Shown here piece after piece: positions 10,837 through 20,197 of a DNA stretch of 64,000 nt. The notes under the pieces were generated by a model. It ran no database searches. It was not told where the DNA came from and saw only the letters and a list, made by a program, of their open reading frames with translations. The stretch comes from Lunularia cruciata (lineage: Eukaryota; Streptophyta; Marchantiopsida; Lunulariales; Lunulariaceae): positions 54,104,552 to 54,168,551 of the forward strand of contig OX419756.1 of NCBI GenBank assembly GCA_948567375.1, given 5' to 3'. Every line of letters begins with the position of its first letter. The first letter of the stretch is position 1. The translations under genes and the position numbers were made by a program.

Positions 10837-11515
10837 TGTGAGCCGGCCTGTCTCTCACTCAGGATGAACCTCTGATGGCTATTATGGTAGCGCACCATGG
10901 ACTAAGAAGGCAAGGAACCCCAACTCCATCATACTCCTCCAAGGCTAACACTCCAAGACTCAAGACATTGCTCACTAGAGAACTCAATGAGAGAGAGATA
11001 GTTGCAAATGAAAGGATGATGAGTACCTCCTCACTCCTTGTTTATATACTTGTGAAATAGTTACGTACCAAAGTTACTAATTACCGTAGTAACTCAAGTT
11101 ACTAGACTAAAAGTCAAGTAAAGTCAAAAAGTAGAAAGGAATATCCATTCACATGGGCATATTCCCCTTATCTTGACCCAACCACTAAAGCAAGGATTCC
11201 TTCACATGGGCTATCCTTGGACTAAAGAAGAATCCAAAACAAAAAGGCTTGCGGGCCCAAGAGTTCTCAACTCTTTCCCCAAAGCCAAACACCTAGGAAT
11301 AATACCAAGTCAACACACTAAAATCCAAAATAGTGGTGCTCATCTTTTCTACTTCCTCTAAAGTAAGGTCCCATCTATCTTAGCTATGACTAACTTTAGC
11401 TAACCATGACTAATATAGAACCATCCTTTATCTCTATATAAATAATATCTCTTAAGTACTTGTAATACCAAGCTAAATATCACAATACCACACACATGCA
11501 CAAATGGGTGTTACA
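10837..11515 (-). repeat. element C1 3' LTR (679 bp)
   Basis: On the minus strand it starts TGTAACACCC and ends GCCGGCTCACA. It matches 17960-18638 with about two differences (near 11035 and 11165). It contains a TATATAAA box on the minus strand at 11041-11048. Solo or partial relatives lie at 38242-38933 and at 51546-51879 plus 54757-55113. Confidence 0.95.
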
Positions 11516-11563
11516 TTTACCCCCGGACTAAGTTTTCACTTTGTCCTCAAAGTGAAGGTCTCT

Positions 11564-14500
11564 CTACCTTCTATGGTACATCTTCAACTTATCATGGTTA
11601 ATCCTATCAAAGTGTCTTCCTCCCAACTCCTTGAGATCATAGGTGTAATTGCCCCACACCTTCTCTACTATGAAAGGTCCAAAGTACTTAGGCAAAAACT
11701 TCTTTTGCACTCTCTTGAATCGAATGGAATCAAACAACATTACCCAATCACCTTCTTTGAAAGGCTCCACCTTCTTCTTGCCTTGCCTCTTGTCATAGCT
11801 CTCCTTTTGTTTCCTTTGGGCTTGCTCCACTCGAACCATAGCAACTGCTCTTGCCTCTTCCAACTCCATGAGTTGATCCTTCCTTGACTTCCCTGCATCA
11901 CTTCCTTGTGCTTTCTTCAATCTCCTATGAATGCTTTGGAAGGTAGGAAGATCAAAGTGAATAGGTAAGGTAGACTCAATACCATACACCAATTGGAATG
12001 GAGAATATCCAGTGGAAGTCTTCATGGTTGTCCTATACTCCCACAAAACTGCATGAATCCTCTTGTCCCAATGATGTTTAGCCCCCTCCATTTCTGCATC
12101 TTTGGCCAACATCATGCACAAGGTCTGATTGGTTCTCTCTGCCAAGCCATTGGAATTTGGCTTATAGGATGTAGTTACTCTATGTGTGATAGAGAAATGT
12201 CGTAGCATGGCTGTAGTAATGCTTCCTGTAAACTCTCCTCCTCTATCAGAAACCAACTCCAAAGGGCATCCAAACCTAGTGATAATGCGTTCATAAAGAA
12301 ATCTACCCACTTCATCTTCATTCTTGTCCCTCAATGGTCTAGCCTCAACCCACTTGGTAAGGTAATCAGTAACTACCACAATGTACCGATTGTTCCTTGG
12401 GGTTCTATTGAGAGGTCCTACAAAATCAATTCCCCACTTCTCAAAAGGTCCTAGCAATGGAATTGATCTAAGTGGTGGAGTGGATGTAGACTTTCTAGCA
12501 AAAGCTTGACAAACATGACAAGTTTTGCAATAATCAAGACAATCCTTGAAAATCCCTCTCCAATGGTAACCTGCATCTAGAATCTTGAAAGCAGTCACCT
12601 TTCCTGCAAAGTGTCCTCCACATACTAAACCTTCATGAAACTCCTTTATGAGTAGGATAGACTCTTCCTTACCCACTGCTCTTCGAAGTAGACCATCTGC
12701 TCCTTGGTGAAAAAGAATATCCTCCACCATTGTGTAAGGTCTAGATCTTGCTGCAAGGGCCTTCCTCTCCCTAGCATGCATCCCTTCTGGATAGTTACCT
12801 CTTGTCACAAAATCCACAATCTCCTTGTACTCCATTGGAATCTCTTGAGTGACTGAGATTGTCATGAGCTCCTCATCCGGGAAGGAATCATCTACTGGCT
12901 CATCTCCATCATGATCATAGGCTCTAGATAACAAATCAGCATTTGCATGTTTCTTTCCTGGCCTATCCTCAATTGTGTAGTCATACTCAGACAAGAGTAT
13001 CATCCACCTTGCTAGTCTCCCTTCAACATTAGGCTTGTTGAAGATGTACTTCAAAGCCTTGTGATCCGTGACAATTGTGGCTTTCCCTCCAATCAAGTAG
13101 TGTCTAAACTTCTTGAGACCAAAGATCACTGCCAACCCTTCTCTCTCTGTGACAGAGTAGTTCTTCTCTGCTGAAACCATCTGCCTACTAGCATAAGCTA
13201 TTGGATGATCATGCCCATCTTGGTCTAATTGACTAAGAGTGCATCCTATAGCTACATTAGAAGCATCAGTGTAGAGGATGAAAGGCTTACTCCAATCAGG
13301 TTTAGCAAGAATTGGAGCTACAACAAGGGATTGCTTGAGCTCCTCAAAAGCTTTGAGAGCCTCCTTGTCTTCCAAAATCACCATGTAATCTACACCCTTC
13401 TTCATGTAGATGGTCAATGCATAAGCCTTGTTGGAAAATGAGAAGATGAACCTCCTATAGTACCCAACCATTCCCAAGAATTGGCGTAACTTTGTCAAGC
13501 TTGAAGGGAATGGAAGGTCTGAGATTTTCCTCACCTTCTCAGGATCAACTGCTATTCCATCCTTGGAGATGATGTGCCCCAAAAGTAGACCTTCTTCACA
13601 TCCAAAAATGCACTTCTCTGGGTTGAGTGATGCATTTGCCTCATCCAAGCGTTGCAAGACTTTGATTAGGTGCTCAAAGTGCTCCTCCTTGCTCCCATAG
13701 ACACAAAAGTCATCAATGAAATCTCTCACAAATTTCCCAATGAAAGGTTCAAATACCTTGTTCATGAACCGTTGGAATGTGGCTGGAGCATTGCAAAGCC
13801 CAAAAGGCATGACCTTGAAAGCGTAAGTTCCCCAAGGTGTGGTGAATGTGGTGAGTTGTTGATGCTCTGGTGCAATCTTGATTTGGTTATATCCACTATA
13901 ACCATCTCCAAAACTGTACCTCTCATGACCTGCAACCTCCTCCAAGATCTCATCAATGAATGGCAATGGGTAGTAGTCCTTCTTGGTAACAGCATTAAGC
14001 TTCTTGTAATCCACACATACCCGAAGCTTGCCATTCTTTTTCTTCACAATGACAATTGGAGACACCCATTCTGAATTCTCCACCTCAAAGATAAATCCAG
14101 CCTCCTTGAGCTTATCAATCTCCTCCTTCACAACCAAAGATATTGGTGGGCTAATGCGACGTTGCTTTTGGCGGATTTGTCTTGCATGTGACTCCACCTC
14201 TATCTTGTGCTCCTCCAAGGTGACTTCCTTCAAATCCTTGTAACTAAAAGCAAACACATGGATGAACTTGCGGAAAATCTCCTCAAATCTCACCTTCTCC
14301 TCCTTGGTAACATTTGGGCCATACTTGAGGGTAGATAACCTTCTCTCTACCTCCTCAAGTGTCAATGGTGATTTATCTGGGTCCTTCAAAACCTCTGGCT
14401 TAGGTGCAAAATCCATAGCACACAAGGGATACACATCTGAATCAGATTCAGATTCATCTTCCTCCGTGGAAGTCTCCTCTTCCATGCTTGTGTCCACACC

Positions 14501-14875
14501 TGAAGCTCCTTCTTCAGAATCTGATTCCCAATAATTAGAAGATGGGGTATCTGAATGTGAAGTGTTGGTGGTGTTAGTCACAGGAATAGTGACTCTATGG
14601 TTTGATGGCCCAATCCTCAAGTACCCTTTGTGCCATCGATCAGTTGTGCGTGCTGCTCTCAACCATGGCCTCCCAAGAAGTAAGTCATAGCTTGAATCCT
14701 TCAAGACTTGGAAAGTCATGAGATTTTGAACTCCCATAACTGAAACTACCACCTTATCCATCACCCCTACTAGTCGAACTTGTTGCTTGTTTGCCATGCT
14801 CACCACAAATGTTGAAGGTCTTGAGGGTATCATACCCAACTTCTTCATCAACCTTTCTGACATGGCATTCACTGC
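11564..14875 (-). CDS. pol: element C1 pol: protease, RT, RNase H, integrase
   Basis: Uninterrupted 1,102-codon frame continuing the gag frame past one TAA. Residues counted from 14872: protease C-terminal motif S-Y-D-L-L-L-G-R-P-W-L at 61-71; an acidic linker at 115-150; RT at about 225-440 with F-I-D-D-F-C-V-Y-G at 385-393; RNase H with Asp 536 and D-H-K at 603-605, ending N-A-D-L-L-S-R at 644-650. Integrase has the zinc-binding H746, H754, C785, C788 and catalytic D816, D876, E912 (D35E spacing), then a basic C-terminal domain to 1102. There is no chromodomain. All catalytic residues of RT and integrase are present. The only clear lesion is the upstream stop. The IDDF box and gag type suggest the Tat/Athila side of Ty3/gypsy. 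Confidence 0.95.
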   Translation of the reverse strand, partial: AVNAMSERLMKKLGMIPSRPSTFVVSMANKQQVRLVGVMDKVVVSVMGVQNLMTFQVLKDSSYDLLLGRPWLRAARTTDRWHKGYLRIGPSNHRVTIPVTNTTNTSHSDTPSSNYWESDSEEGASGVDTSMEEETSTEEDESESDSDVYPLCAMDFAPKPEVLKDPDKSPLTLEEVERRLSTLKYGPNVTKEEKVRFEEIFRKFIHVFAFSYKDLKEVTLEEHKIEVESHARQIRQKQRRISPPISLVVKEEIDKLKEAGFIFEVENSEWVSPIVIVKKKNGKLRVCVDYKKLNAVTKKDYYPLPFIDEILEEVAGHERYSFGDGYSGYNQIKIAPEHQQLTTFTTPWGTYAFKVMPFGLCNAPATFQRFMNKVFEPFIGKFVRDFIDDFCVYGSKEEHFEHLIKVLQRLDEANASLNPEKCIFGCEEGLLLGHIISKDGIAVDPEKVRKISDLPFPSSLTKLRQFLGMVGYYRRFIFSFSNKAYALTIYMKKGVDYMVILEDKEALKAFEELKQSLVVAPILAKPDWSKPFILYTDASNVAIGCTLSQLDQDGHDHPIAYASRQMVSAEKNYSVTEREGLAVIFGLKKFRHYLIGGKATIVTDHKALKYIFNKPNVEGRLARWMILLSEYDYTIEDRPGKKHANADLLSRAYDHDGDEPVDDSFPDEELMTISVTQEIPMEYKEIVDFVTRGNYPEGMHARERKALAARSRPYTMVEDILFHQGADGLLRRAVGKEESILLIKEFHEGLVCGGHFAGKVTAFKILDAGYHWRGIFKDCLDYCKTCHVCQAFARKSTSTPPLRSIPLLGPFEKWGIDFVGPLNRTPRNNRYIVVVTDYLTKWVEARPLRDKNEDEVGRFLYERIITRFGCPLELVSDRGGEFTGSITTAMLRHFSITHRVTTSYKPNSNGLAERTNQTLCMMLAKDAEMEGAKHHWDKRIHAVLWEYRTTMKTSTGYSPFQLVYGIESTLPIHFDLPTFQSIHRRLKKAQGSDAGKSRKDQLMELEEARAVAMVRVEQAQRKQKESYDKRQGKKKVEPFKEGDWVMLFDSIRFKRVQKKFLPKYFGPFIVEKVWGNYTYDLKELGGRHFDRINHDKLKMYHRR

Positions 14876-16390
14876 TTATCCTCCATCAACCAATGCATCC
14901 TTGATGTTGTGACCATTCACTCTCACATCAATCTTGGAGGCATATTCACAAGCCTCCCATGGTGCTGGCTTGGCATCCACCACCCCCATTGATACTGGAA
15001 CTTTTGCCTTCTTCTTCTTTTTGCTCCTTGTAGAACTCAAACCACCTCTAAGCTCCTTTCTCAAGGTAGGGTTCAAAGCAATTAATTGGCCCACTGTGAT
15101 GTTAGCCTTGTGACTACCAACATCCTCCAACACATTGTAGTTCCATTGTTGCTTTGAGATCAAGAAGTCCTCCATCCCCAACTTCTTCCTTGGAGTCTTT
15201 GTTGTTGATGGTGTTGAGGTGCGAGTGCTCCTAGTAGACATAGGAGTATCCTTGCTTGAAGTAAATCCTTGAGAAGAGTGAACATCCTCTGCAAAACGAG
15301 CTCTCTTCTTCTCTTGTGCCAAAAGCTCCAAATTAAGACCCTTGGAGTTTGAGCACTTTCCCTTCTCATACTTGCTCTCAACCACATCTATAGATGCTAT
15401 CCCCTTACCTTTGTTGGGATTAGGAGCCACTTGGGTTTCACTACCTCCCTCTTTCCCTCTATTGGCTCCCTCATAACCCCTTCCTCCATGGTAAGTGGAA
15501 TTTGGGCAATTCCTTTGGATATGGCCTCTTCCTCCACAACCAAAACAATTTCTATCATTGAAATTGTTGGCTGGTTGGCCTCCTCTATATGGATAGTTTC
15601 CATAACTCCTAGGTCCTCTCCCTACATTCTGATCCACCTCTCTCTTCTCCCATAGTTGCACCACATTGATCTTGAGATCCGCAAGTTGTTCTGTGATGGT
15701 TTGGAGTGGATCTTTTGGTGGAGGTGCAAGAATTGGAGCAACTACTACTTGTGGTGCAACCCTTGTCACCAAAGTATCAGAAGTTCCACCATACTTGTAG
15801 CCTTGAGGAGGATGCACAACCTCCTTCACCACCAAATCACTCTCATCCCCTTCCAAACTCTCCTCCATACGAATTGCGATCTTGATAGCTTCAACCTTGG
15901 AAGAAGGTTTCTCATATCTCACCTTGCTTCTAATTTGTGGTCTCAATCCTCCCACAAAATTCTTGGTGAGCATGGCCCCTATGCCAATCATTGTAGTCTC
16001 CACATCATCCCCACCCTTCCTCAACACTATGCGAAATCTGGACTCCAACTTTTCCACTCTTTCCACATAGACCCTCACTTTCTCTCCATCTCCTTGCTTG
16101 AGAAATGTAACCTCACTCATCAATCTCTCATAACTCTCATCAGGAAGAAAGTTCTCAATGAGTGCTGAAGTCAAAGTCTCCCAAGACTCCTCTTCCCCCT
16201 CTCTCCTCTCTCTCTTTTGGTATTCTGACTCATACCATGTAAGTGCTGCATCCTCAAAGAAATCTGGTAATAATGAGGCCCACTCATTCTTCCTCCTCTC
16301 ATTGTTTCCTATGCAAGCTCTCTTGAAGTCTCTCACAAAGGCCTCCACATCTTCTCCATCCTTGCCAAAGAAAACCGGAAGTTTCCCCAT
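14876..16390 (-). CDS. gag: element C1 gag, ending at a stop inside the protease active site
   Basis: 504 codons from an ATG at 16390. The capsid region spans about residues 1-190 (W-A-S-L-L-P-D-F-F-E-D-A-A-L-T-W near 37-52). A CCHC knuckle lies at C282, C285, H290, C295, followed by a basic Ser/Thr-rich tail. The frame runs into the protease (A-L-V-D-G-G) and stops at TAA, 14876-14878; the next in-frame codons continue A-V-N-A-M of the protease. The sister copy C2 has TCA (Ser) at the stop position, so the family probably encodes one Gag-Pol frame. Whether the TAA is damage or a recoding site is open. Confidence 0.92.
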   Translation of the reverse strand: MGKLPVFFGKDGEDVEAFVRDFKRACIGNNERRKNEWASLLPDFFEDAALTWYESEYQKRERREGEEESWETLTSALIENFLPDESYERLMSEVTFLKQGDGEKVRVYVERVEKLESRFRIVLRKGGDDVETTMIGIGAMLTKNFVGGLRPQIRSKVRYEKPSSKVEAIKIAIRMEESLEGDESDLVVKEVVHPPQGYKYGGTSDTLVTRVAPQVVVAPILAPPPKDPLQTITEQLADLKINVVQLWEKREVDQNVGRGPRSYGNYPYRGGQPANNFNDRNCFGCGGRGHIQRNCPNSTYHGGRGYEGANRGKEGGSETQVAPNPNKGKGIASIDVVESKYEKGKCSNSKGLNLELLAQEKKRARFAEDVHSSQGFTSSKDTPMSTRSTRTSTPSTTKTPRKKLGMEDFLISKQQWNYNVLEDVGSHKANITVGQLIALNPTLRKELRGGLSSTRSKKKKKAKVPVSMGVVDAKPAPWEACEYASKIDVRVNGHNIKDALVDGG

Positions 16391-16625
16391 CTTAACCCCT
16401 CACTATCTTTCTTTTCTCTTAATTTTTTTTTTCTCTTTTCTTTTCTCTCACTCTATTACTAATAGAGTATATACATGACTAACACCATCTGAGAATAATC
16501 CACTCTAGGGAATACAAAAGGTTCAGGTTGCTCCAAGATTTCTATAGCAACATCAAATCCTAGAGTGCATATTAATCTAACTCTCATGGATAGTTTATCC
16601 ATAAGTTGAAAGATTATCTCCATCA

Positions 16626-17123
16626 CTAATCTTGAGAACTAGCTGATGAAGGTGGTAGTATTTCTGTAGCTGTACTAAGACTCTCTCCAAGATCCTTCAC
16701 CAAAGTTTCCAAAAGTGCTTTTACTCCACTACACTCATGTCCTTTTGGAAGTCCTTCAACTCCACAAACCTCACACAACTCCTTGGTCTTAGATCTTCTC
16801 CCTCCCAATCTTGGTGAAGAAGGTCCAACATGCAAACCCAAGTCAAGTAAGCCTCTCCTTTCCCTCAATCTCTTGCTCTCAAAGGTTAATGGACATGAAC
16901 TTGCCTTATGTCCCTTCTCTCCACATAGAAAGCACTTAGACTCACTCTTTCCTCCAAGTGGTGTAGGTTTTTGGATCCTCTCAACACTCTCTTCAAATTC
17001 TATTGTAAACTCTCTTTTCCTCAAATCCACCCCTACAATCACCTCAAACCCTTGGGGAACCTTGCATAATCTCAATTTCCACTCTTGATGACCCTCCATG
17101 TTCCCAAAGATGAATCTAAACAC
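16626..17123 (-). CDS. extra zinc-finger ORF upstream of gag in element C1
   Basis: 165-codon ORF in the 1.5-kb leader between PBS and gag. It has a CCHC knuckle at C64, C67, H72, C77 and a second Cys/His cluster at C117, C120, H129, C131. The N-terminal part resembles a small RNA-binding gag-like fold by pattern only. C2 keeps the same protein in two pieces at 50861-51296. Overlapping and upstream frames, 17072-17311 and 17748-17950, may be further parts of it. Some plant Tat-lineage elements (Ogre type) carry an additional ORF before gag. That parallel is positional, and I do not recognise the protein. Confidence 0.6.
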   Translation of the reverse strand: MFRFIFGNMEGHQEWKLRLCKVPQGFEVIVGVDLRKREFTIEFEESVERIQKPTPLGGKSESKCFLCGEKGHKASSCPLTFESKRLRERRGLLDLGLHVGPSSPRLGGRRSKTKELCEVCGVEGLPKGHECSGVKALLETLVKDLGESLSTATEILPPSSASSQD

Positions 17124-17936
17124 TCAAACATGCTTTTTGTTGATCTCAAACTTCTCATGCATGAGATCTCCACTCTGCAGAATTGACCCTTCCTCACAAT
17201 GTCACTCAAATCTCCCAACGAATATGTCACAGTCCTCTGAAATTTTCCACACTTGATCACAACTCTAGGGCGTCCCTCCCTGCAAAATTTTAGATCTTTT
17301 GATCGAGCCATTTGGCCTAGACACCTTTCTATTCAGCACCCATATTTCAGATTTGGTCTGAAAACCACCCCCCTCACTTCAAAAACTCATAACGCACTGC
17401 GCAAAAATGATCTCTCTCTAATTTTTGTGGCACCAGGTAGGATACAATGCACTGAATTTTCTTGGAAATTTTCAGGACAATTCACCAAAAATTGAAGAAA
17501 TGGCAGACTCTGTACAATTTTCCAGAGAGCATGCAGTTGCGGGAGCACTTTACCCTATCAACTTTCAAAAATTCTAGCCCAGTGCGCATACAAGCTCTCT
17601 CAATAATTTCAAGTGTGCTAACTGAAAGATAACCCAAGCTATCATGTGTAGAAATCTCAAGTCCAGATCTCAAACTTGAGATTTTGCCCAAAATCACCTT
17701 AATCCCCAAAATCTGCAATCCACCTCACACAATCTCTCCAATTCCTCTCATGTGTACAAGATGTACAAAATCACCTCAAAGACATCATAATGAACTACAG
17801 GGTATACAAATGGATCTTGGTTCTCTAACATAAGTTCAGCCCTCTCCTCTCCTAATGTTCTCTCCAAGTGAGCTCTCATAGCCTCCTTCTGCCTAATGTA
17901 GAATTGGACGCGGAACATTATCTTGCCTTCTAGAGA
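17124..17936 (-). other. element C1 leader, possible upstream coding parts
   Basis: Two short frames occur here, at 17311-17072 (overlapping the zinc-finger ORF) and 17950-17748. The second is conserved in C2 at 51465-51345 (E-R-T-L-G-E-E-R-A-E-L). C2 lacks about 610 bp that lie at roughly 17145-17753 in C1 and joins the two sides with a shared TTG, so this stretch is either an optional intron or deleted in C2. I see no other feature. Confidence 0.4.
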
Positions 17937-17955
17937 GGTCCCGGCAACGGAACCA
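17937..17955 (-). other. primer binding site of element C1
   Basis: The minus strand reads TGGTTCCGTTGCCGGGACC, four bases from the LTR end at 17960. It resembles the complement of the plant tRNA-Asp 3' end but differs at two acceptor-stem positions, so the primer tRNA is not certain. Confidence 0.65.
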
Positions 17956-17959
17956 AAAA

Positions 17960-18638
17960 TGTGAGCCGGCCTGTCTCTCACTCAGGATGAACCTCTGATG
18001 GCTATTATGGTAGCGCACCATGGACTAAGAAGGCAAGGAACCCCAACTCCATCATACTCCTCCAAGGCTAACACTCCAAGACTCAAGACATTGCTCACTA
18101 GAGAACTCAATGAGAGAGAGATAGTTGCAAATGAAAGGATGATGAGTACCTCCTCACCCCTTGTTTATATACTTGTGAAATAGTTACGTACCAAAGTTAC
18201 TAATTACCGTAGTAACTCAAGTTACTAGACTAAAAGTCAAGTAAAGTCAAAAAGTAGAAAGGAATATCCATTCACATGGGCATATTGCCCTTATCTTGAC
18301 CCAACCACTAAAGCAAGGATTCCTTCACATGGGCTATCCTTGGACTAAAGAAGAATCCAAAACAAAAAGGCTTGCGGGCCCAAGAGTTCTCAACTCTTTC
18401 CCCAAAGCCAAACACCTAGGAATAATACCAAGTCAACACACTAAAATCCAAAATAGTGGTGCTCATCTTTTCTACTTCCTCTAAAGTAAGGTCCCATCTA
18501 TCTTAGCTATGACTAACTTTAGCTAACCATGACTAATATAGAACCATCCTTTATCTCTATATAAATAATATCTCTTAAGTACTTGTAATACCAAGCTAAA
18601 TATCACAATACCACACACATGCACAAATGGGTGTTACA
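17960..18638 (-). repeat. element C1 5' LTR (679 bp)
   Basis: Same ends and length as the 3' LTR, with the PBS adjacent on the inner side and GGCC target sequence on the outer side. A minus-strand TATATAAA lies at 18165-18172. Confidence 0.95.
18165..18172 (-). promoter_or_regulatory. TATA box of element C1 5' LTR
   Basis: The minus strand reads TATATAAA in the 5' LTR, about 200 bp before its inner end. The same box is in the 3' LTR and in related C LTRs. Promoter use is inferred. Confidence 0.6.
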
Positions 18639-18642
18639 GGCC

Positions 18643-20172
18643 TGACTTGCCACATGCGGTGCACCATATGTTGGACCTTTTTAATGCTGGGGCCTTCCTT
18701 TTGTCCTTAGCTCCAATCATCTAGATCTTAAAATCTGAAAACTCCTTGATGAGGGCGTCTAGCTTGGTATCCGCCTTATGTGCACTCTTTGCTAGGGAAG
18801 TCATTGATTTCTTACCCCCACGTCTTTGTACTCATCTTGGCTTTGATTCTTCTTCGGATTGCAAAGAAGAGCTTGAAGACGTGGAGGATTCCTCCAAAGA
18901 AGTGGATATACTACAAGAAGCTCTCCTTCTAGGCTTCTTGCCTTTCTTCTCCTAGTTTCTTTGATTGCCGGCAGAGTGAGAGTGAGTCGCCTCATAGCGG
19001 GTGACATGTTTGAGTACCTTATCAATGGAAGTTACGTTCCTCTCCCTTGCAAAGATCCAAATCTTTGGTGAGATTCCTCCCAAAAACCAGGTAATGGCAT
19101 GGGCATCAGAGTAACCCATCACACCCGATTACTTCGGGACTTGGTTCAAAAGTGCCATGACCCGCTCAGAGTAGTCTCTCAACTTCTCCTTCTTGCCTTG
19201 GTCTAAATTGTTGAGTTCCGCAAAGACATTCGTGTCATAATCAACTTCTCAGAATTGCTCCAGGAAATTGTTTTGCAAGTCCGCCCAATCCGCCGGTACA
19301 AACCCCTTTTTGGTCACATAGTTGTACCAGCTCCGAGCTTTCTTTTGGAGCAGACTTGGGAAAATATGCAGTCAATCCGCCGAGTCATGCTCCTTGTTAG
19401 CAAAGGAAATGACTTCAAATTCTTTGATGAATTCATTAGAGTCTTAGGCTTGTTTTGTCTCCTTGTACTTTTGATAGGCGTGTTGGGTGACAGGTAGCAA
19501 AGTCATCATTCGATTTGATAGGATTGACTAGGGTAAATTTGAACTTGACGGAATCGACAAACTAGCTAGAATTGACGCCGTTTTGACAGCCCAGGGGTTC
19601 CAATTTGTCAAATTCAAGGTAGGGTCTTCTTCGACAAGTTCTTCTCTGAGGGTGTCGACTTCAACCCGTTTGGAAGAATCAGGCTCAACACCTTCGATGT
19701 GTTCTTCAAAATTCCTTTGGGACAACCAAGGAATCATTCATAGAAGATGTTGACACTCTTCTTCCGTTAGTGTCCGTGCTGTCTTTTCTTGAACAAAGTT
19801 CTTTAAAGATGCGACTTCCTTTACAGCTCCAGGGGAAGTCGGTGTACTGGGCCGTAATGCATATGTCTGGCCGCTCAAGTCTTTCTTCTTCTTGGAAGAG
19901 GGGGATGCAAAGTAGCCTTACCAACTGCCTTCACATTTCTTGTGGTCAAGTTCTTGCAGGGCTTCTTGCACTTTGTGAAGGAGTTGAAAGTCCAACGCCT
20001 CTCGTTTGGTTTTGTCAAAAGTGGCTTGGATCTTCATATGTTTGTCTTCTTCACAATGCAATGCTTGTCTTTGAACTCTCTCTTCCCATTGTTCTCTTGA
20101 TGCAAACATTCATATTGCTTTGATACCCAATTTTGAATTTGGCTTCGTATTCTTCCACCTACAAGATTTGTA
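18643..20172 (-). pseudogene. element A gag capsid region and leader, broken
   Basis: The minus strand at about 19420-18960 has a retrotransposon gag core: A-R-S-W-Y-N-Y-V-T-K-K-G, then P-A-D-W-A-D-L-Q-N-N-F-L, then L-R-D-Y-S-E-R-V. An in-frame TGA interrupts it near 19251. Upstream (19500-20110) are Glu- and Lys-rich fragments in several frames that may be the N-terminal part. The reading is cut at 18643 by element C1 and continues at 10836 towards the zinc knuckles. Confidence 0.75.
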
Positions 20173-20190
20173 TCCCCGACAGCGGCGCCA
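20173..20190 (-). other. primer binding site, tRNA-Asp type (element A)
   Basis: The minus strand reads TGGCGCCGCTGTCGGGGA, close to the complement of the plant tRNA-Asp(GTC) 3' end (two substitutions). It lies seven bases from the 5' LTR end at 20198. Such PBS sites are known from Athila-like plant elements. Confidence 0.8.
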
Positions 20191-20197
20191 AAAATCA

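Larger units (their letters stand above)
10837..18638 (-). mobile_element. young Ty3/gypsy element C1, near-complete
   Basis: A 7.8-kb minus-strand element nested in gag of element A. Its two LTRs (10837-11515 and 17960-18638) are both 679 bp. I see two mismatches between them by eye, so it inserted recently compared with everything around it. The 4-bp duplication GGCC lies at 10833-10836 and 18639-18642. In order it has a PBS, a leader with an extra zinc-finger ORF, gag, then protease, RT, RNase H and integrase in one frame. One in-frame TAA at the protease active site is the only obvious break in about 1,600 codons. Confidence 0.93.

Noticed and set aside
10395-10875. Plus-strand frames of 140-148 codons over 10395-10875
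   Set aside because: They are antisense to the zinc knuckles of element A gag and end in the C1 LTR. No domain in the plus reading.
10875-11060. Identical 61-codon ORF repeated at 10875, 17998, 38710 (minus) and 51557
   Set aside because: It lies wholly inside C-family LTRs, antisense to the element, so its conservation comes from LTR identity, not from protein constraint.
15656-16168. 170-codon plus-strand frame
   Set aside because: Antisense shadow of the intact C1 gag on the minus strand.
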